From: an uncultured Muribaculaceae bacterium | GTDB taxonomy: Bacteria; Bacteroidota; Bacteroidia; Bacteroidales; Muribaculaceae | Reading direction: 5' to 3' | NCBI GenBank assembly: GCA_910578035.1 | Contig: CAJTOB010000080.1 | Coordinates: 1-6,831 of the forward strand | Length of the DNA: 6,831 bases | In this document: in pieces, positions 4,538-6,831 of the stretch | Numbering within the stretch: position 1 is the stretch's first letter | Layout: every line of letters starts with the position of its first letter | Position numbers and translations under genes: made by a program | Notes under the pieces: model-generated | Told to the model about the DNA's origin: nothing | Databases searched by the model: none | The model's input: only the letters and a program-made list of their open reading frames with translations

Positions 4538-6569
4538 CGGATTTGTACTGATTTCAGGTATCGTGGCAGACGCCTGCGGCCCGTACAACCCGATAATACC
4601 CACTCCCGACTTTTTTGCAGACACAAGCATGCCGGAAAACCGCTCCGATGCAGAAAAACAAGAAAATCTCATTCTCTGGCAGCAGTTAACATCTACAGAT
4701 ATTCCGTTGAAAGACATCAAGGAAGCCGTGTACGACGACAATTATCAAACGTTCCATGAATCAGTCTACAGTTCAAAGCCCGGCAACAGCAATAGATTTT
4801 ACGCCTATCTGCGCAATTACAACGACGACGAAATAAAAGAATTTCTCAGCACCGCAAAACTCATCTTTGAGAAACGCTCCGAAGCTATATCTCCCTGGTA
4901 CTACCCCGAATCAAAGCAAGAATATTCCTGCAACTATCTTTCCGGCCTATACCAGACATGCGTAAGTGCGCATGCTTCACATCGTCTGGCCGACCGCTAT
5001 GCACTTCAGGCGGTCCGATGCCTTTTCAGTATGAGAAAATATGCCGAATGCGTCGAATATTTCGAAAAGACATTTGATAAATACCCCGACTCCAATCTTT
5101 TCAAGCGCATGGCAATTAACTACGTGGCCGGCTGCTGGACTCGCCTTGGCAACATCGACAAAGCCAACGAGTTATTTGCCAACTCCGAAGACATATATTC
5201 CATTAAAAACGTTGACTTAGTCGAATATATGAGCGAACGAAATCCCGACAGCCCGGCACTTATAGAGCATATCCGCAGTCTCTCCAATGATTCGGCCCGT
5301 CTCTGTGCGATTAAGCCGCTTGCCGAAAAAATTCTTTCTGAAAATCGGGCCCAACACCGCGGAGACTGGGAATTTGTGCTCGCATATATAGCCGGACACC
5401 ATCAGAAAGACATCAAGACAGCCTCAAAACATATCAGGCGCGCGCTCACATCGAAATTCTCAACCGACAATTTCCGAGACCATGCCCGCGCCTACCGCAT
5501 GCAGATTAATGCCGAAAACAGAGACCGCTCTACCCTATTAGACGACCTCGCATGGCTGGAACGCAGAATACACATACTTGCTCCCGACGCAAACGAATGG
5601 AACAGAATTTTGCAGAATATCGTCTACGCCCATTGGGTACCCGTGCTGTGGAACCGCAAAGACTACGCCACCGCCATCGCCTTGTGCGGATATGCCGACA
5701 AACTATTCATATCCAGACAACTGCATCGTGTGTATGAATCACAAAACCATGATAACAATTATGCTTTAGTCACTCTTGATGAGATTCGTCATAATCCTCT
5801 ATATTTCAATTACTATGACTACACCGACCTCTCATTCCGACTCATGGAATCGCTATCCTCTTCACAACTCATTTCGGTAAAACACAATATCAAAGCCGAC
5901 ACCCCTCTCTATACATTTCTGCGCAGATATGCCCGCACCGATACCGACTACTTCAACGAACTTATCGGCACACTTGCCCTACGCGAAGAAAACTACGACC
6001 GGGCCATACAATACCTCAGCAAGGTATCACAGCGATATAACTCGAATTTGAACACATGCAGCGAAGGGTACCTATCCAGAAATCCTTTCGCCGAATATCC
6101 CAACAATCCATATAGCGACAAATCCCTAACCCCCGAAAACGCCAAACTCAGCTTTGCCCGCAAAATGCAGACTCTGCTCGTCAAAATGAACAAAGCTGCA
6201 ACAGCCGACGAACGCGGAATGGCCCGCTTACGCTACGCCATAGCTCGCAAACGCTCATTCGCAGACTGCTGGGCGCTCACACAATATCGCAAAGGATATA
6301 TACTACATCTATTCATTCCTGCACTTGACTATTGGGAAGACGATTTCAATCGTCTCGACTTTCTCTACTCTTTTGATGATTCCGAAGGCTGCAATGCTCT
6401 TTTCGAAAAAGAAGCCAATGAAGCCCTTGCAATGCTGACAAGCGACGAAGCCCGTGCCCAAGCTCATTATATACTCGGCAACCTCAAGACAATAGTAAAG
6501 AACTATCCAGACACACCATCTGCCCGATTCCTTAAAACGCACTGCGATAATTGGAGCGACTGGATTTAG
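4497..6569 (+). CDS. Large exported TPR-like protein with N-terminal CGPY motif, function unknown
   Basis: The 690-aa product begins with a signal peptide (hydrophobic 11-24) followed by VADA-CGPYNPIIPTPDFF. ADA fits a signal peptidase I site, while Cys27 directly after it could instead be lipidated; the Asp at -2 is unusual for a lipobox, so the anchoring is unclear. The rest is mostly helical. TPR-like pairs are seen at about 167-230 (ALQAVRCLFSMRKYAECVEYFEKTF, then YVAGCWTRLGNIDKANELF) and 484-512 (YFNELIGTLALREENYDRAIQYLSKV), with a further helical pair near 650-681 (AQAHYILGNLKTIVKNYP). CGP.Y starts are, as I recall, found in other uncharacterised large Bacteroidota envelope proteins. 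ATG 4497 is supported because it is the only start that keeps the signal peptide; it lies inside the upstream lipoprotein gene. TPR folds normally bind proteins, so a scaffold or partner role for the lipoprotein is an inference. No enzyme motif is seen. No hairpin terminator follows before the tRNA promoter. Confidence 0.75.
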   Translation: MKSAISSHLRTVLSGFVLISGIVADACGPYNPIIPTPDFFADTSMPENRSDAEKQENLILWQQLTSTDIPLKDIKEAVYDDNYQTFHESVYSSKPGNSNRFYAYLRNYNDDEIKEFLSTAKLIFEKRSEAISPWYYPESKQEYSCNYLSGLYQTCVSAHASHRLADRYALQAVRCLFSMRKYAECVEYFEKTFDKYPDSNLFKRMAINYVAGCWTRLGNIDKANELFANSEDIYSIKNVDLVEYMSERNPDSPALIEHIRSLSNDSARLCAIKPLAEKILSENRAQHRGDWEFVLAYIAGHHQKDIKTASKHIRRALTSKFSTDNFRDHARAYRMQINAENRDRSTLLDDLAWLERRIHILAPDANEWNRILQNIVYAHWVPVLWNRKDYATAIALCGYADKLFISRQLHRVYESQNHDNNYALVTLDEIRHNPLYFNYYDYTDLSFRLMESLSSSQLISVKHNIKADTPLYTFLRRYARTDTDYFNELIGTLALREENYDRAIQYLSKVSQRYNSNLNTCSEGYLSRNPFAEYPNNPYSDKSLTPENAKLSFARKMQTLLVKMNKAATADERGMARLRYAIARKRSFADCWALTQYRKGYILHLFIPALDYWEDDFNRLDFLYSFDDSEGCNALFEKEANEALAMLTSDEARAQAHYILGNLKTIVKNYPDTPSARFLKTHCDNWSDWI

Positions 6570-6581
6570 ACCTAAAAAAGT

Positions 6582-6613
6582 TTTGCATTGACAAAAAATA
6601 ATAACTAACTTTG
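6582..6613 (+). promoter_or_regulatory. Bacteroidota-type promoter of tRNA-Arg
   Basis: TTTG (6582-6585), exactly 20 nt, then TAACTTTG (6606-6613) is a full consensus match. Transcription would start near 6616-6620, some 13-17 nt before the tRNA. It begins only 12 bp after the stop codon of the TPR-like gene. Confidence 0.88.
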
Positions 6614-6632
6614 CACATGAATTAAACAACTC

Positions 6633-6704
6633 GTCTCCGTAGTTCAATGGATAGAATATCGGATTCCGGTTCCGACGATTGGGGTTCGACTCCCCACGGG
6701 GATA
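6633..6704 (+). tRNA. tRNA-Arg (anticodon CCG)
   Basis: This 72-nt tRNA folds completely. The acceptor stem GTCTCCG pairs with CGGGGAT (G1-T72 and T4-G69 are wobbles). The D-arm is GTTC/GAAT. The anticodon stem TCGGA/TCCGA carries the loop TTCCGGT, giving anticodon CCG, which reads the arginine codon CGG. The T-arm is TGGGG/CCCCA with loop TTCGACT. The variable loop is 4 nt and the discriminator is A. CCA is not encoded (CAC follows). It has its own promoter (6582-6613) and terminator (6711-6747). Confidence 0.96.
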
Positions 6705-6710
6705 CACAAG

Positions 6711-6747
6711 AGAGTCAGCTTTTAGGAGTTGGCTCTTTTTGTTTTTG
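6711..6747 (+). terminator. Rho-independent terminator of tRNA-Arg
   Basis: A 10-bp stem, AGAGTCAGCT (6711-6720) with AGTTGGCTCT (6727-6736), contains two G-T wobbles and a 6-nt loop. It is followed by TTTTGTTTTTG. It lies 6 nt after the tRNA 3' end. Confidence 0.92.
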
Positions 6748-6764
6748 TACTCTTTTGGATACTT

Positions 6765-6831
6765 ATGGGAGATAAATTGGCTCAAGCCGAAAGCACGGTG
6801 CATATGTTAAATTGGGCAATTAGAAGTGTTA
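6765..6831 (+). CDS. Possible start of an unidentified gene, cut by the window edge
   Basis: From the ATG at 6765 an open frame runs to the right edge without a stop (22 codons, beginning MGDKLAQAESTVHMLNWAIR). There is no Shine-Dalgarno sequence and no clear TAnnTTTG box between the tRNA terminator and this ATG. The stretch is too short to recognise a family, and an open frame of this length can occur by chance. Confidence 0.25.
   Translation, partial: MGDKLAQAESTVHMLNWAIRSV

Noticed and set aside
6309..6803. 164-codon open frame on the minus strand
   Set aside because: It runs antisense through the tRNA-Arg gene and its terminator; the part reading PRGESNPN is the typical false translation of a tRNA. 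The rest is a shadow of the TPR-like gene.
6705..6831. Integrated mobile element at the 3' end of tRNA-Arg
   Set aside because: The tRNA is followed directly by a normal terminator, and no integrase or duplicated tRNA end is visible in the remaining 85 bp; the window is too short to test further.

Overview
The window looks like a piece of a Bacteroidota chromosome, most likely order Bacteroidales; a Muribaculaceae- or Bacteroides-like host is a guess. The evidence is fourfold. Several intergenic regions carry the Bacteroidota sigma-ABfr promoter form (TTTG, about 20 nt, TAnnTTTG), with two near-perfect copies in front of the two tRNA genes. Most genes lack a Shine-Dalgarno sequence. Neither tRNA encodes its CCA end. 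The protein families (PepSY-like secreted protein, small LytTR regulator, membrane-anchored phosphodiester-glycosidase-like protein, lipoproteins, a large 'CGPY' secreted repeat protein) are typical of this group. There is no sign of phage, insertion sequence, CRISPR array or rRNA.

Layout, left to right. Positions 1-225 hold no convincing gene but contain a cluster of four identical 9-mers, TGTTCACGA, one inverted. Next comes tRNA-Lys(TTT) on the minus strand, with its own promoter (379-410) and terminator (226-260). A small exported PepSY-like protein (579-1019, plus) converges with and overlaps by 13 bp the end of a two-gene minus-strand operon. That operon encodes a maltose/galactoside-type O-acetyltransferase (2052 to 1483), then a methylated-DNA-protein cysteine methyltransferase (1486 to 1007), joined by an ATGA overlap.

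A short divergent promoter region (2053-2106) separates this operon from a plus-strand pair. The first gene is a 120-aa stand-alone LytTR DNA-binding protein. It is followed, through an ATGA overlap and an unusually strong Shine-Dalgarno sequence, by a single-pass membrane protein whose outer domain resembles NAGPA/phosphodiester glycosidases. A terminator-like hairpin (3393-3426) closes this unit. A promoter candidate overlapping it leads to a second pair: a 358-aa lipoprotein with a probable TIM-barrel-like domain, and a 690-aa exported TPR-like protein with an N-terminal CGPY motif. The two reading frames overlap by 41 bp. tRNA-Arg(CCG), with a textbook promoter and terminator, ends the annotated part, and an open frame starting at 6765 runs off the right edge.

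How the genes may work together. The two minus-strand enzymes are housekeeping or accessory functions, apparently co-transcribed without an obvious biochemical link. The LytTR/membrane pair is arranged like a one-component regulator with a membrane partner. The lipoprotein/TPR pair is tightly coupled and both products are exported, so they probably act together in the cell envelope; their function is unknown and is the most interesting open question here.
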